Source: Phycisphaerae bacterium
GTDB lineage: Bacteria > Planctomycetota > Phycisphaerae > Phycisphaerales > Phycisphaeraceae
DNA length: 32,868 bases
Direction of reading: 5' to 3'
Assembly (NCBI GenBank): GCA_030426385.1
Contig: JAUHYI010000056.1
Span: 1-32,868 of the forward strand
How positions within the stretch are numbered: the stretch's first letter is position 1; the number at the start of each line of letters is the position of its first letter. A model generated the notes under the pieces. The model saw only the letters and a list, made by a program, of their open reading frames with translations. It was not told the origin of the DNA and did not search any database. The position numbers and the translations under genes were made by a program. Below, piece by piece: positions 7,662-15,779 of the stretch.

Positions 7662-9032
7662 ATGTCACGACGCGTTGTTATCACCGGCATCGGCCCCGTC
7701 TCAGGACTCGGCCTGGATATCGAGTCCAACTGGGACGCCCTGTGCGATGGCCGATCCGCCATCGGACCCATACAGGCGTTCGACCCAGCCGGATTTGAGA
7801 GCCAGATCGCGGCTGAGGTCCCCGAATTCAAAATTTCCCAGTATGTCCCCAAGACCTATCGCAAAGCCACCAAAGTCATGGCACGCGATATTCAGCTCGC
7901 TGTCGTCGCCGCCGACGCCGCGGCGCGTGATGCGGGACTGACCACTAACGGCACGGTCGCCCCTGACGATCCCGATGCCACGCGATCTTACGGCCCCGGT
8001 CGTATGGGCGCCCACATCGGGGCGGGCTTGATTGCCGCGGAACTCGATGAACTCACCGGCGCTTTTGTCAAAGCACGCGACGAGCAAGGCAATTTCGACA
8101 TGCATCAATGGGGCAGCGATGGTATCACCCATCTCACCCCGTTGTGGCTTTTGAAATATCTGCCCAACATGCTCGCCTGCCACGTCACCATCATCCACGA
8201 TGCCCAGGGGCCATCCAACACCATCACCTGTGCGGAATCGTCCGGCGCGTTATCCGTCGGCGAATCCTTACGCGTCATTCAACGCAATGCCGCGGACCTG
8301 TGTTTCTGTGGCGGTGCTGAATCCAAACTCAATCCGATGGGTTGGCTGCGTCAGCAATTCACCGGCCGACTCAATGCGCAATCGAACGATGCCCCTGCCG
8401 ATGCGGTGCGTCCGTTCGATCAAAACGCCAACGGCATGATCGTCGGCGAAGGCGGCGCCATCGTCACCCTCGAAGCGCTCGATACGGCCATCCAACGCGC
8501 GCCTCACCACACCCCCCAGAATGCATCCCATGCCGCCCCGCACATCTATGCTGAAGTCACCGGCTTTGGCGCGTCCCAGTCTGTTCATCCCGAATCGCGC
8601 AACGCGTTGCCCGAACCGAACGGCACCGGCATCACCCTCGCTATCCGCAAGGCCATGCAGGAAGCCCAAATCACGCCCGACGACATCGACCTGATCGTTC
8701 CGTTCGGCATCGGCGTCCGCGACAGTGATACCGCCGAAGCCACCGGAATGGTCAACGCATTGGGCACTCGCCTACATGAGATCCCGATCGCATCGATCAA
8801 ACCGATGGTCGGCAATTGTCTCGCGGGCGCTGCGGCGCTTGATATCGCCATCGCAGCCAAAGCTATCTATGAGCAACGCATTCCCGCTACGCTCAATTGC
8901 GACACCCCCCTATCCGGGCTCAACTGCCAAACCGCACCGTCCCGAGAACTATCCATCCGCCACGCCCTGGTCATCGCCACCGGCTCCGGCGGGCAAAACG
9001 CCGCACTGATCCTGCGTCGTTATCAACCATAA
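7662..9032 (+). CDS. Beta-ketoacyl-ACP synthase homologue lacking both catalytic histidines
   Basis: This 456-residue thiolase-fold protein of the FabF/KAS II group begins RRVVITGIGPVSGLG. The active-site Cys is kept (Cys190 in NTITCAESSG). The first catalytic His, usually in NAHGT, is Phe348 (VPFGIG). The second, usually in KSMxGH, is Asn385 (KPMVGN), while the preceding Lys380 remains. The C-terminal glycine loop reads GSGGQNAA. KAS enzymes need both histidines for decarboxylative condensation, so this copy probably cannot elongate a chain by itself. It is followed 290 bp later by an intact KAS in the same orientation, a layout like KS-alpha/KS-beta pairs, although known chain-length factors usually lose the Cys instead. 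Pairing is inferred. No convincing Shine-Dalgarno sequence precedes the ATG. Confidence 0.88.
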   Translation: MSRRVVITGIGPVSGLGLDIESNWDALCDGRSAIGPIQAFDPAGFESQIAAEVPEFKISQYVPKTYRKATKVMARDIQLAVVAADAAARDAGLTTNGTVAPDDPDATRSYGPGRMGAHIGAGLIAAELDELTGAFVKARDEQGNFDMHQWGSDGITHLTPLWLLKYLPNMLACHVTIIHDAQGPSNTITCAESSGALSVGESLRVIQRNAADLCFCGGAESKLNPMGWLRQQFTGRLNAQSNDAPADAVRPFDQNANGMIVGEGGAIVTLEALDTAIQRAPHHTPQNASHAAPHIYAEVTGFGASQSVHPESRNALPEPNGTGITLAIRKAMQEAQITPDDIDLIVPFGIGVRDSDTAEATGMVNALGTRLHEIPIASIKPMVGNCLAGAAALDIAIAAKAIYEQRIPATLNCDTPLSGLNCQTAPSRELSIRHALVIATGSGGQNAALILRRYQP

Positions 9033-9168
9033 TTTTTGCCGCGATATCAATGCGACGTGATATCAATGCGAATAGATGCTAATTAAAAAACACTACAAAA
9101 ACACTGGGAGGAACACAGGAATTCAGGAAACAACCACTCGCCAACATCCCTGCATGTTGATCTCTCAC

Positions 9169-9195
9169 GTTTAGCGGGCGACGCGCAGTGTCCCG
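9169..9195 (+). repeat. E2 repeat unit
   Basis: GTTTAGCGGGCGACGCGCAG then TGTCCCG lies between the two ketosynthase genes. It is almost identical to 5830-5859, with a small deletion in the loop. Confidence 0.65.
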
Positions 9196-9322
9196 TTCTG
9201 ATCGAACAAAAACGTTCCTGATTCTCTGAACTCCAGCTTGCCTCGTAAAACATGGCCTTAATATTCACGCCCATTCGCGTTCATTCGCAACCCAAAAACG
9301 TTAAATTTTCCCGAGCAACACC

Positions 9323-10636
9323 ATGAAACCACGCATCGTTATCACCGGCATCGGCTGGGTCACTCCGCTCGGCTGCGACATCGAAACCGTTTGGAAACGT
9401 CTGCTCAACGGCGACTGTGGCATCGGCAAAACCAAACAGTTTGACGCGTCGACCTATCCCACCACCTTTTCCGCTGAGGTGGCTGACGACTACGACTATC
9501 GCAAGTACGTCACCAAGCCCGACGTCCACGATGGCGTTGGATCCAACACCGCGTTCGCACTCGGCGCCGCAGCACAAGCCTGGCAACGCAGCGGCCTGGA
9601 CAAATTTGAAACCCTCGACCACACGCGACTGGGCATCTATCTCGGCTCCGGCGAAGGCTCGCTCGATTTCAACAACTACGCCGCTGCCAATCTCGCCGGT
9701 TGGGATGAATCGGCCAACGGCGGACGCGGGGGCATCGATGCGGTGAAATGGGCGCACAAAGCGCTCGAGTGCATGACCGCCCTATGCGAAATCGAGCAGG
9801 AACCCAACATGCCGCTCACCCATCTGGCCATGGAATTCGAAGCGCGCGGGCCGGCCTACAACTGTCTCACCGCTTGCGCCGCATCCACCCAGGCCATCGG
9901 CGAGGCCACCGAAATCCTACGCCGTGGCGATGCCGATGTCATGATCACCGGCGGCGCTCATACCATGATCCACCCACTTGGCGTCACCGGGTTCAATCGC
10001 CTCACCGCCTTGTCCAACCGCAACGACTCACCGCAAACCGCGTCGCGCCCGTTCAGCAATGATCGCGATGGGTTTGTCCTGGGCGAAGGCGCGGGCATGT
10101 TGATCATCGAAACACTCGACCACGCCATCGCACGCGGCGCCCAACAAAACATCCTCGCGGAAATCGTCGGCTACGGATCATCGGCCGACGCTTATCGCAT
10201 CACTGATATTCCTGACGATGGCCACGGCGCTATCCGCGCCATGAATGACGCGCTGGCGGACGCAGGTCTGACCACTGCCGACATTGATTACATTTCTGCC
10301 CACGGCACGGGCACCAAGGAAAACGATTCGACCGAAACCGGCAGCGTGAAATCCGTGTTCGGCGAACATGCCAAATCCACGCCGATGTCCTCGATCAAAT
10401 CCATGCTTGGCCATCTGATCGCTGCTGCCGGTGCGGTGGAATTGATCGCCTGCGTGCTGGCCATTCGTGACGGCAAACTTCCGCCGACCATCAACCTCAA
10501 CACGCCAGACCCCGAATGCGATCTCGATTATGTCGCCAATCAATCACGCGATGCGCAAGTCGATGTCTGCCTGTCCAACAGCTTCGGCTTCGGCGGCCAA
10601 AACGATACGGTCATCGTCAAACGATTTCAGGCGTAA
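9323..10636 (+). CDS. Beta-ketoacyl-ACP synthase (FabF/KAS II-like), intact active site
   Basis: This 437-residue condensing enzyme starts KPRIVITGIGWVTPLG. It has the full KAS II triad: Cys185 in NCLTACAAST, His327 in SAHGTGT, and His364 in SSIKSMLGHLIAAAG with Lys359 before it. The glycine loop near the C-terminus is NSFGFGGQND. The reaction is condensation of an acyl-enzyme with malonyl-ACP. A longer than usual region between about 115 and 170 (including an ALECMTALCEIEQEPNMPLTHLA-like helix, given here only in outline) has a counterpart in the upstream homologue, which suggests the two share an ancestry distinct from housekeeping FabF. No ACP, ketoreductase or dehydratase gene is adjacent, so the product is unknown. 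A terminator-like hairpin follows. Confidence 0.92.
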   Translation: MKPRIVITGIGWVTPLGCDIETVWKRLLNGDCGIGKTKQFDASTYPTTFSAEVADDYDYRKYVTKPDVHDGVGSNTAFALGAAAQAWQRSGLDKFETLDHTRLGIYLGSGEGSLDFNNYAAANLAGWDESANGGRGGIDAVKWAHKALECMTALCEIEQEPNMPLTHLAMEFEARGPAYNCLTACAASTQAIGEATEILRRGDADVMITGGAHTMIHPLGVTGFNRLTALSNRNDSPQTASRPFSNDRDGFVLGEGAGMLIIETLDHAIARGAQQNILAEIVGYGSSADAYRITDIPDDGHGAIRAMNDALADAGLTTADIDYISAHGTGTKENDSTETGSVKSVFGEHAKSTPMSSIKSMLGHLIAAAGAVELIACVLAIRDGKLPPTINLNTPDPECDLDYVANQSRDAQVDVCLSNSFGFGGQNDTVIVKRFQA

Positions 10637-10696
10637 GCAACTCGAAGCCAGCCAACGGTGTTACTTCAACCCGGCCCCGCATCGCAACTCACCACA

Positions 10697-10737
10697 AAAA
10701 AACCTCGCGTTGCCATCAGGCACCACGGGGCTTTTTT
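10697..10737 (+). terminator. Rho-independent terminator after the ketosynthase pair
   Basis: An A-run leads into CCTCG...CGGGG (10703-10707 with 10726-10730, one G-U pair), extended inward by GTTGCC/GGCACC with one mismatch, then CTTTTTTG. It lies 60 bp after the second ketosynthase stop codon. Confidence 0.75.
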
Positions 10738-10784
10738 GTATGACCACTTATACCGATTCGATTAATTTCTCGCGTGCGATTTCC

Positions 10785-10917
10785 CGTTAGCCGCCGCCCT
10801 TGGACAGCGCGTGCATATGGGCGGCGTGGGAGGGCGTGCGTGTGTGTGTGGGGGGGGGGGGCGTGGGGGGCAGTGGTTTGTTGATGGTGACGCGCCGCCC
10901 AAGGGCGGCGGCTAACG
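10785..10917. repeat. 133-bp element with perfect 19-bp inverted ends and internal G-run
   Basis: CGTTAGCCGCCGCCCTTGG at 10785-10803 is perfectly inverted at 10899-10917. Just inside both arms the sequence GCGCGT is also shared. The interior holds a GT repeat and a 12-G run (10850-10861) like the G-run module of E1. It fills the space between two convergent genes and ends 24 bp from the fibro-slime stop codon, so it may end transcription in both directions. Confidence 0.85.
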
Positions 10918-10940
10918 CACGAGGTCAAAACGACATTGTG

Positions 10941-12116
10941 TCAATCGTACATCGGGCTGACTGTGGCCACATTGGTTTCCTGCAATCGCATGCTCGTGTC
11001 GATGCGGAAATTCGATTGCGTGGTGTGGCGTTCGGCGAAGAAGAAATCCAAGGTGCATTCGATCGTACTGCCATACTCGGCGGAAATCCACTGTGCATAG
11101 GCACTGGTATCGGCAACGGTTCGCACCCACACGCCGATGATGGATTTTCCGGAGAACGCCCCGCTGCCGGTGAATGTTCCATGGGTGCCGGTGTTCAGAT
11201 TATCAAATCGTTGGGTGGTGCCGTCGCTGAATTTCAAAGTGACCCGGCTCAGGTTCGACGTCGCATAGACTGTCGCGGTCGTGTCATTAAATTCCGCCCG
11301 CAAATCAACTTTGTCACCCAGCAGGTCGAGGTCAACATACTTGTCGTTCTGCGAGATGGGGCAATTACCACTTAAGCCCAACTGTGACCATTTCGTCGCC
11401 AGTTGGGAGGCCATCGCTGAACTCACTTGTTGTACCATGCCGCCGGTTGTGAAATGATTGTTGACCACAAATGCTTTGCCGTCGAAAAGCAACACGTTGC
11501 CGGTAATCGCCGAGTGAACACCACCAAGGTCAATGACGCGCGTTCCATTAACATACACCCACACATCGTCGTCACCAATAAACGTAAATTTCTGTCCAGG
11601 TTCGTACGTGAATGTCGTATTCAATTCAAAGGTGAAATGGTAATTTTGGCTCAGGTTCTGATTGCCATACAGCAAGCCATCCACCGGGAAAAACTCGCTG
11701 TCGTGAATCGTGTAGACCCCGCCTTCAGTATCGCTGCCATTGTCTAACGTCAGCGTCAACGGCATACTCAAATTCACGCCGGTCGTATCACGAAACCATT
11801 GAGAAAACGTCGACGAATTATAAACCGTATCCTTGTTCGGCCGTGACGGGTTGTACTCTGGCTTACCATCTGCGTCGAGCGTCATCGTCACCAAACCCGT
11901 CACGTGACCATACCCACCGCGGTTCTGCAGATGGGCCGTTTCAAAATCGAGATGCCCTCCGTTCCAGTCGCCGCGTTTGAAGTCGCGTATTTTTCCATCC
12001 AGTTCCAGCGTGTCCGCAAAACCATCAGATGCTGCGCCCAGCGCCATCGCACCAGCCACGCCTAACATGGCTACTTGTTTGCCCCACACTCGTTTTGCAT
12101 TCACATTCGTTTTCAT
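10941..12116 (-). CDS. Secreted fibro-slime domain protein
   Basis: The 391-residue protein has a signal peptide: a basic start (NAKRVWGKQ), a hydrophobic core (about 16-30) and likely cleavage after GFA at about 34. The body matches the fibro-slime/PA14-like domain: an early LxGxIRDF segment, a long region beginning YNSSTFSQWFRDT, the HDSEFFPVDG motif, and FTFIGDDDVWVYVNGT then RVIDLGGVH at about 180-202. The domain is known from secreted carbohydrate-associated and surface proteins such as the fibro-slime proteins of Fibrobacter and Dictyostelium. A second beta-rich part (about 265-390) is not recognised. It is the last gene of the leftward pilus/secretion cluster, though 454 bp separate it from the GspJ-like gene, so it could be a cargo or pilus-associated adhesin. 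That link is inferred. Confidence 0.85.
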   Translation of the reverse strand: MKTNVNAKRVWGKQVAMLGVAGAMALGAASDGFADTLELDGKIRDFKRGDWNGGHLDFETAHLQNRGGYGHVTGLVTMTLDADGKPEYNPSRPNKDTVYNSSTFSQWFRDTTGVNLSMPLTLTLDNGSDTEGGVYTIHDSEFFPVDGLLYGNQNLSQNYHFTFELNTTFTYEPGQKFTFIGDDDVWVYVNGTRVIDLGGVHSAITGNVLLFDGKAFVVNNHFTTGGMVQQVSSAMASQLATKWSQLGLSGNCPISQNDKYVDLDLLGDKVDLRAEFNDTTATVYATSNLSRVTLKFSDGTTQRFDNLNTGTHGTFTGSGAFSGKSIIGVWVRTVADTSAYAQWISAEYGSTIECTLDFFFAERHTTQSNFRIDTSMRLQETNVATVSPMYD

Positions 12117-12330
12117 GTTTTATTCCTTCCATCTTGCCATCCAAGCAGCTCATGCCCCACATTGGCATCTGACCGACGAACACGCATTCGCCAGTCATTC
12201 CAACAAGCTGTCACTATCAAACATAAAATTCCCACGTCGTGTCTCCAAACCGATGCGCGTTAATTTTTTGCTATTCATGTCAAAACGTAACGACTGTGCC
12301 GATTATTTCGCCTACCAATCAGCACGGCAT

Positions 12331-12417
12331 GTTTAGTGTTTCGCGGGAGCGGTGCAGCCGACCGTGGGCCCGTGGGCGCATGGCAAAACCCGGGACGCTG
12401 CGCGTCTTCCGCTAAAC
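12331..12417. repeat. E2 element, long copy with inverted ends
   Basis: It starts GTTTAGTGTTTCGCGGGAGC, continues GGTGCAGCCG, and ends GCTGCGCGTCTTCCGCTAAAC, so the ends are imperfect inverted repeats of GTTTAGCGG(A/G)AG. About 60 bp match the reverse complement of 20501-20577 closely. Confidence 0.8.
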
Positions 12418-12478
12418 GTGTGAGTGGGACGCTATAGGCAAGACAGTTAGATCGACAGATCACATGCAACGCATCACG

Positions 12479-12507
12479 CCCCGTGTTTTCCAGTTGAAAA
12501 CACAGGG
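12479..12507 (-). terminator. Hairpin downstream of the GspJ-like gene
   Basis: CCCGTGTTTTC and GAAAACACAGGG pair around a CAGTT loop, with one bulge. It lies 60-90 bp past the GspJ-like stop codon. No T-run follows on the minus strand, so termination is only possible, not shown. Confidence 0.4.
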
Positions 12508-12570
12508 CCTACCCGCACATGCCACACTATTTATAGATTGGTAATTTCGACGCGCGCAAATGCTAGCTGA

Positions 12571-13257
12571 TCAATTCAGCTTACGCGGCATCGTCGAAGT
12601 GATCACCCGAATGGGCGTTCGGTTGTCTGATTCAATCGCCAACGTCTGATCCGGATTCGGCTGCACCTGGATATCAATCGTCACGCGGTCCAACTCCCAT
12701 TGGCTCAACACATTCTTACTGCGTTCCAATTGAAACGCCGCAGCCACCACACCGCTCAACACCGGCGAGGCAGCGCCATCATTCACACTCATCGTCAGTT
12801 GCTGGTTCACCGAGTCGTATGCGATCCGCACGATATCTCCATCGGGCTCGACCATTTCGATATACGGACTGATCACTTCATCGCCTGACACATACGCCGC
12901 AGGTGTCACCGAGCCATCCGCTTCCAATGGACCGTGTGCCGTGCTCGTGCGAATCATGGTCAACAATCGATGCGTCACCATGCGCGTGGCCGACTGCGCG
13001 GACGCTTCTTCCGCGGCTGATCCATACGCTTTGAAACTTGCATCCAATGCGACTGCCACCGCGGCCAACAACATCCCACTGATCGCCAGGGCAATGAGCA
13101 TCTCCATCAAACTCAAGCCACGAGACGCGTAATGCTCGCCTCTCAATTTTGATGCGGATCGCCCTCGTTTTTTTGGCGCATGCGCAACGTCGGGTACGGC
13201 GCACATTTGCATGCCCACCAACGCTCGTCCTGCCATCTTGCCACACAGCATGTTCAT
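12571..13257 (-). CDS. GspJ-like minor pseudopilin
   Basis: A type IV prepilin-like protein of 228 residues from ATG 13257; its A overlaps the TGA of the upstream gene, and a TTG one codon earlier is an alternative. A long basic leader of about 47 residues ends in SRG, then LSLMEMLIALAISGMLLAAVAVAL forms the pilin helix with Glu at position +5 of the mature protein. The length and the region after the helix (a long helix, then strands) fit GspJ-type minor pseudopilins, which sit at the tip of the pilus-like fibre. The leader is much longer than normal, so an internal start such as the Met before CAVPDVAH could be the real one. It is translationally coupled to the PilX-like gene. Confidence 0.8.
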   Translation of the reverse strand: MNMLCGKMAGRALVGMQMCAVPDVAHAPKKRGRSASKLRGEHYASRGLSLMEMLIALAISGMLLAAVAVALDASFKAYGSAAEEASAQSATRMVTHRLLTMIRTSTAHGPLEADGSVTPAAYVSGDEVISPYIEMVEPDGDIVRIAYDSVNQQLTMSVNDGAASPVLSGVVAAAFQLERSKNVLSQWELDRVTIDIQVQPNPDQTLAIESDNRTPIRVITSTMPRKLN

Positions 13258-15770
13258 CAATTGGCCTTCACTTCGAAATATGTCGACCTGTCCGCCACCA
13301 CTTCGATCGAGCTATCAATAAACCCGTCTGGTAATCCCAGCGATGGATCGTAGCGCAACTTAATCACACCCCAACCACCGTCGGGTATCTCCGCTTCTAA
13401 ATCGCCCGCATCCGATCCAAAATAGCCCAGCGTCGTGTTGAACCAGGGACTCGTTTGGCCATCGACCGGACCTTCATTGCTGACCGGTTGAAACGTCGTC
13501 AGAATTTGGCCATTGATCGTCACCTGACCACGCACATCGATCACCCCTGCCACAATCAGCCCGGACAGTTCCACCGTTTCCCCTTCATCCGCAGGGTCTG
13601 TAAATGACCCCATTTCCACCGACATTTCCGGAGCAAGCAAGGTGCTGCGTTCGAACAATTCCTTTTGCACTTCCGTGAGATTGACTGAGTTCTTAATCTC
13701 AAATTGTGTGTTACCGGTAAACGAAATTTTGTTACGCACATGCGTAAACTCACTTGGCGTCGACGACACCACCGCTCCTTCAAACACGCAATCATCAAAA
13801 CGGATATTGTTCGCCACATCCTTCGTATCCGTGACGGACATGCCATCGACCGTGGACGTTTTTTCCGGATACTTCAGCGTACCGTCTTCTTCGAGCATCC
13901 CGGTGTAATTGAAATCAGGATCATCATTATCAATCGCTGTTTCTACGAATGTGACGCCGATGAATGTGCAGTTGATAAAAAGCGCATTGGTGCCCTTGGG
14001 AATTTTCACATTGGTAAACGTCATGTTTTCATACACGGGACGTTCATAAAAATCATACGGGTGCGCTGCACCATAGGGCACTTCTTCCACCACGCCCGCC
14101 AGGTTCAGAAGCGGCAGATCAGGATCGCCCCCGGGATTGGCACCAATCTGAGTCGAGGTCTGACTTGCCAGATCGCCTGTGGCCATGGCTTCGTACACAC
14201 TCGTGTCGTAACTATTTTCAAAGTCAGGAAATTTCGAAGGGCTCACATCAAACGACACGCTGGCCTTACCTACCGATGAATGCACCGGCCCCGAAAAGAA
14301 ATCCTGATACGTCCCCTGGGCCGCACCCGATTCCCAATCACTCAACGTCGCCAGCATTTCCACCTGACCGCGAATCTTTGCATACTGGTCGTCGTCATCA
14401 ATTACGTTATCGTTGAGCCCAATGCGACCCGCATCACCAAACGTATCGATCAACTCCATCAACTGACTGGCAATAACCGGCGACGCGACATTCGCTTCCA
14501 ACTCGCTCACCGACACGGAGCCGTTGTTGTCGGTATCGAACCGTGACATAAAAAAGTCATAGTCGTCTATGTAGCCATCACCATTGACATCATCGTGAAT
14601 CCCGTCGTTGTTCAAATCGATCTCGCCCGTATCTTCATCTTTCAAATCAGATGCTTCGGGGCCATCCACATGCAATCGGTTGTCATGATCCATGTCGCGT
14701 TGCAACGGACTTACATCCGCGTCAGCCACTTCTGCCAACGCGGCGCGCAGCAAACTTAAATCCGTATCCAGATTCCCATTGATACCCAGAAAATCCGATT
14801 CCATCTGAATCGGATGACCGTTGGTCAAACTCGTTTCTGTAAACCATGAACCCACCGGCCCATCAATAATCACGTTCCGCCCGATCATCACGCGGCTCTT
14901 GCTCAACAGCGCGTAGCGGATCTTTTTATCAATTTTAAAATCCACACTGATGGCCCGCCTGATCGGTCGAATCACCGGACCATCCGTGCCAATCACTTTG
15001 ACGCGCACCCATGTCGAATCCATTTCCCAAGTCGCCAGCGCTTCATCGATCTGCCCCTGGCTCAAGGTGCCAATCGGGGCACCACTGTGATAGGCTTCAA
15101 CATGCGCCGTCCAAAAAGATTCAAACGCTGGCTGTCGATAAAACGCGCTCGTATAATCTTCACCCGGCAATGGATGTTGCGTTAATTCCACTTCAAACGT
15201 CGACGCGTCATTCGGCCCAATCGGAATCGGCCCAATGTGCAACGTCCCATCGATCACCGTGGGTTCTTCAATGTTATGCGCCGCATCCGCTACGCCATAT
15301 TCAGGATTCAAAAATCCCGCCACCACCTGATCCCACAGGATCGTCGCATTACTGTTCGTCACGGTACCCGCCGAGGTGGTCACGTCTTTGGTGATCAGCG
15401 CCAATCGATTTTCGATGTAAGCCAAACCGGTTTCGGAAGCCGCCAACGCGCGGTTGATTTTCAAATGTGAATCTGCGGTCGCCAGATTTCCCTGCGACAC
15501 AATCGCCAGCGCTGCGGCCAACGATGAAAAAATCACCAGAAACATCATCGCCAGAATCGATACCGCGCCTCGATCATTACCACGCTCCACACGCTTCCCG
15601 ACTCGTTTCCCAACTCGTTGTCCAACTCGTTGTCCAACTCTTCCCCCCACACACGCAAGCACACTATCGTGATCGTGACAGCGACCAACCGCACATGACA
15701 CAACATAGCCGGCCATGCTCATCGCATCACCGTCACGCACATCACGCATCACATTTCGAACATCGAACAT
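13257..15770 (-). CDS. PilX-like/GspK-like large pilus-associated protein with EF-hand loops
   Basis: The 837-residue protein starts at ATG 15770, supported by GAGAGG 6 bases upstream and a 9-bp gap from the preceding gene. A cytoplasmic leader of 66 residues contains a tandem V-G-Q/K-R repeat (about 45-61, from a 12-bp DNA repeat). A hydrophobic helix (about 70-91, GAVSILAMMFLVIFSS) and a NRALAASETGLAYIENRL segment follow, the pattern of PilX N-terminal domains. At 385-423 there are calcium-binding loops: DVNGDGYIDDYD and DTDNNGSVSVSE, preceded by DLNNDG. The rest is an extracellular, Asp/Asn-rich region with beta-helix-like strings (FTNVKIPKGTNALFIN, CTFIGVTF). It probably acts as a surface or tip component of the pilus/pseudopilus whose shape depends on calcium; that role is inferred. 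Confidence 0.8.
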   Translation of the reverse strand: MFDVRNVMRDVRDGDAMSMAGYVVSCAVGRCHDHDSVLACVGGRVGQRVGQRVGKRVGKRVERGNDRGAVSILAMMFLVIFSSLAAALAIVSQGNLATADSHLKINRALAASETGLAYIENRLALITKDVTTSAGTVTNSNATILWDQVVAGFLNPEYGVADAAHNIEEPTVIDGTLHIGPIPIGPNDASTFEVELTQHPLPGEDYTSAFYRQPAFESFWTAHVEAYHSGAPIGTLSQGQIDEALATWEMDSTWVRVKVIGTDGPVIRPIRRAISVDFKIDKKIRYALLSKSRVMIGRNVIIDGPVGSWFTETSLTNGHPIQMESDFLGINGNLDTDLSLLRAALAEVADADVSPLQRDMDHDNRLHVDGPEASDLKDEDTGEIDLNNDGIHDDVNGDGYIDDYDFFMSRFDTDNNGSVSVSELEANVASPVIASQLMELIDTFGDAGRIGLNDNVIDDDDQYAKIRGQVEMLATLSDWESGAAQGTYQDFFSGPVHSSVGKASVSFDVSPSKFPDFENSYDTSVYEAMATGDLASQTSTQIGANPGGDPDLPLLNLAGVVEEVPYGAAHPYDFYERPVYENMTFTNVKIPKGTNALFINCTFIGVTFVETAIDNDDPDFNYTGMLEEDGTLKYPEKTSTVDGMSVTDTKDVANNIRFDDCVFEGAVVSSTPSEFTHVRNKISFTGNTQFEIKNSVNLTEVQKELFERSTLLAPEMSVEMGSFTDPADEGETVELSGLIVAGVIDVRGQVTINGQILTTFQPVSNEGPVDGQTSPWFNTTLGYFGSDAGDLEAEIPDGGWGVIKLRYDPSLGLPDGFIDSSIEVVADRSTYFEVKAN
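15593..15640. repeat. 12-bp tandem repeat in the PilX-like gene
   Basis: About four copies of CGTTGTCCAACT-like units lie head to tail and encode V-G-Q/K-R repeats in the cytoplasmic leader. Copy-number change would keep the frame. Confidence 0.8.
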
Positions 15771-15779
15771 CGATCCCTC

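Larger units (their letters stand above)
12117..12570. other. Gene-free region with E2 element and hairpin
   Basis: These 454 bp separate the fibro-slime gene from the GspJ-like gene. I see an E2 palindrome (12331-12417) and a hairpin at 12479-12507, but no supportable gene or RNA. The fibro-slime promoter is expected at 12117-12330 but I cannot point to convincing boxes. Confidence 0.6.

Noticed and set aside
9083..9274. A 63-codon minus-strand frame between the two ketosynthase genes
   Set aside because: Its middle is a translation of the E2 repeat and it has no recognisable domain or ribosome binding site.
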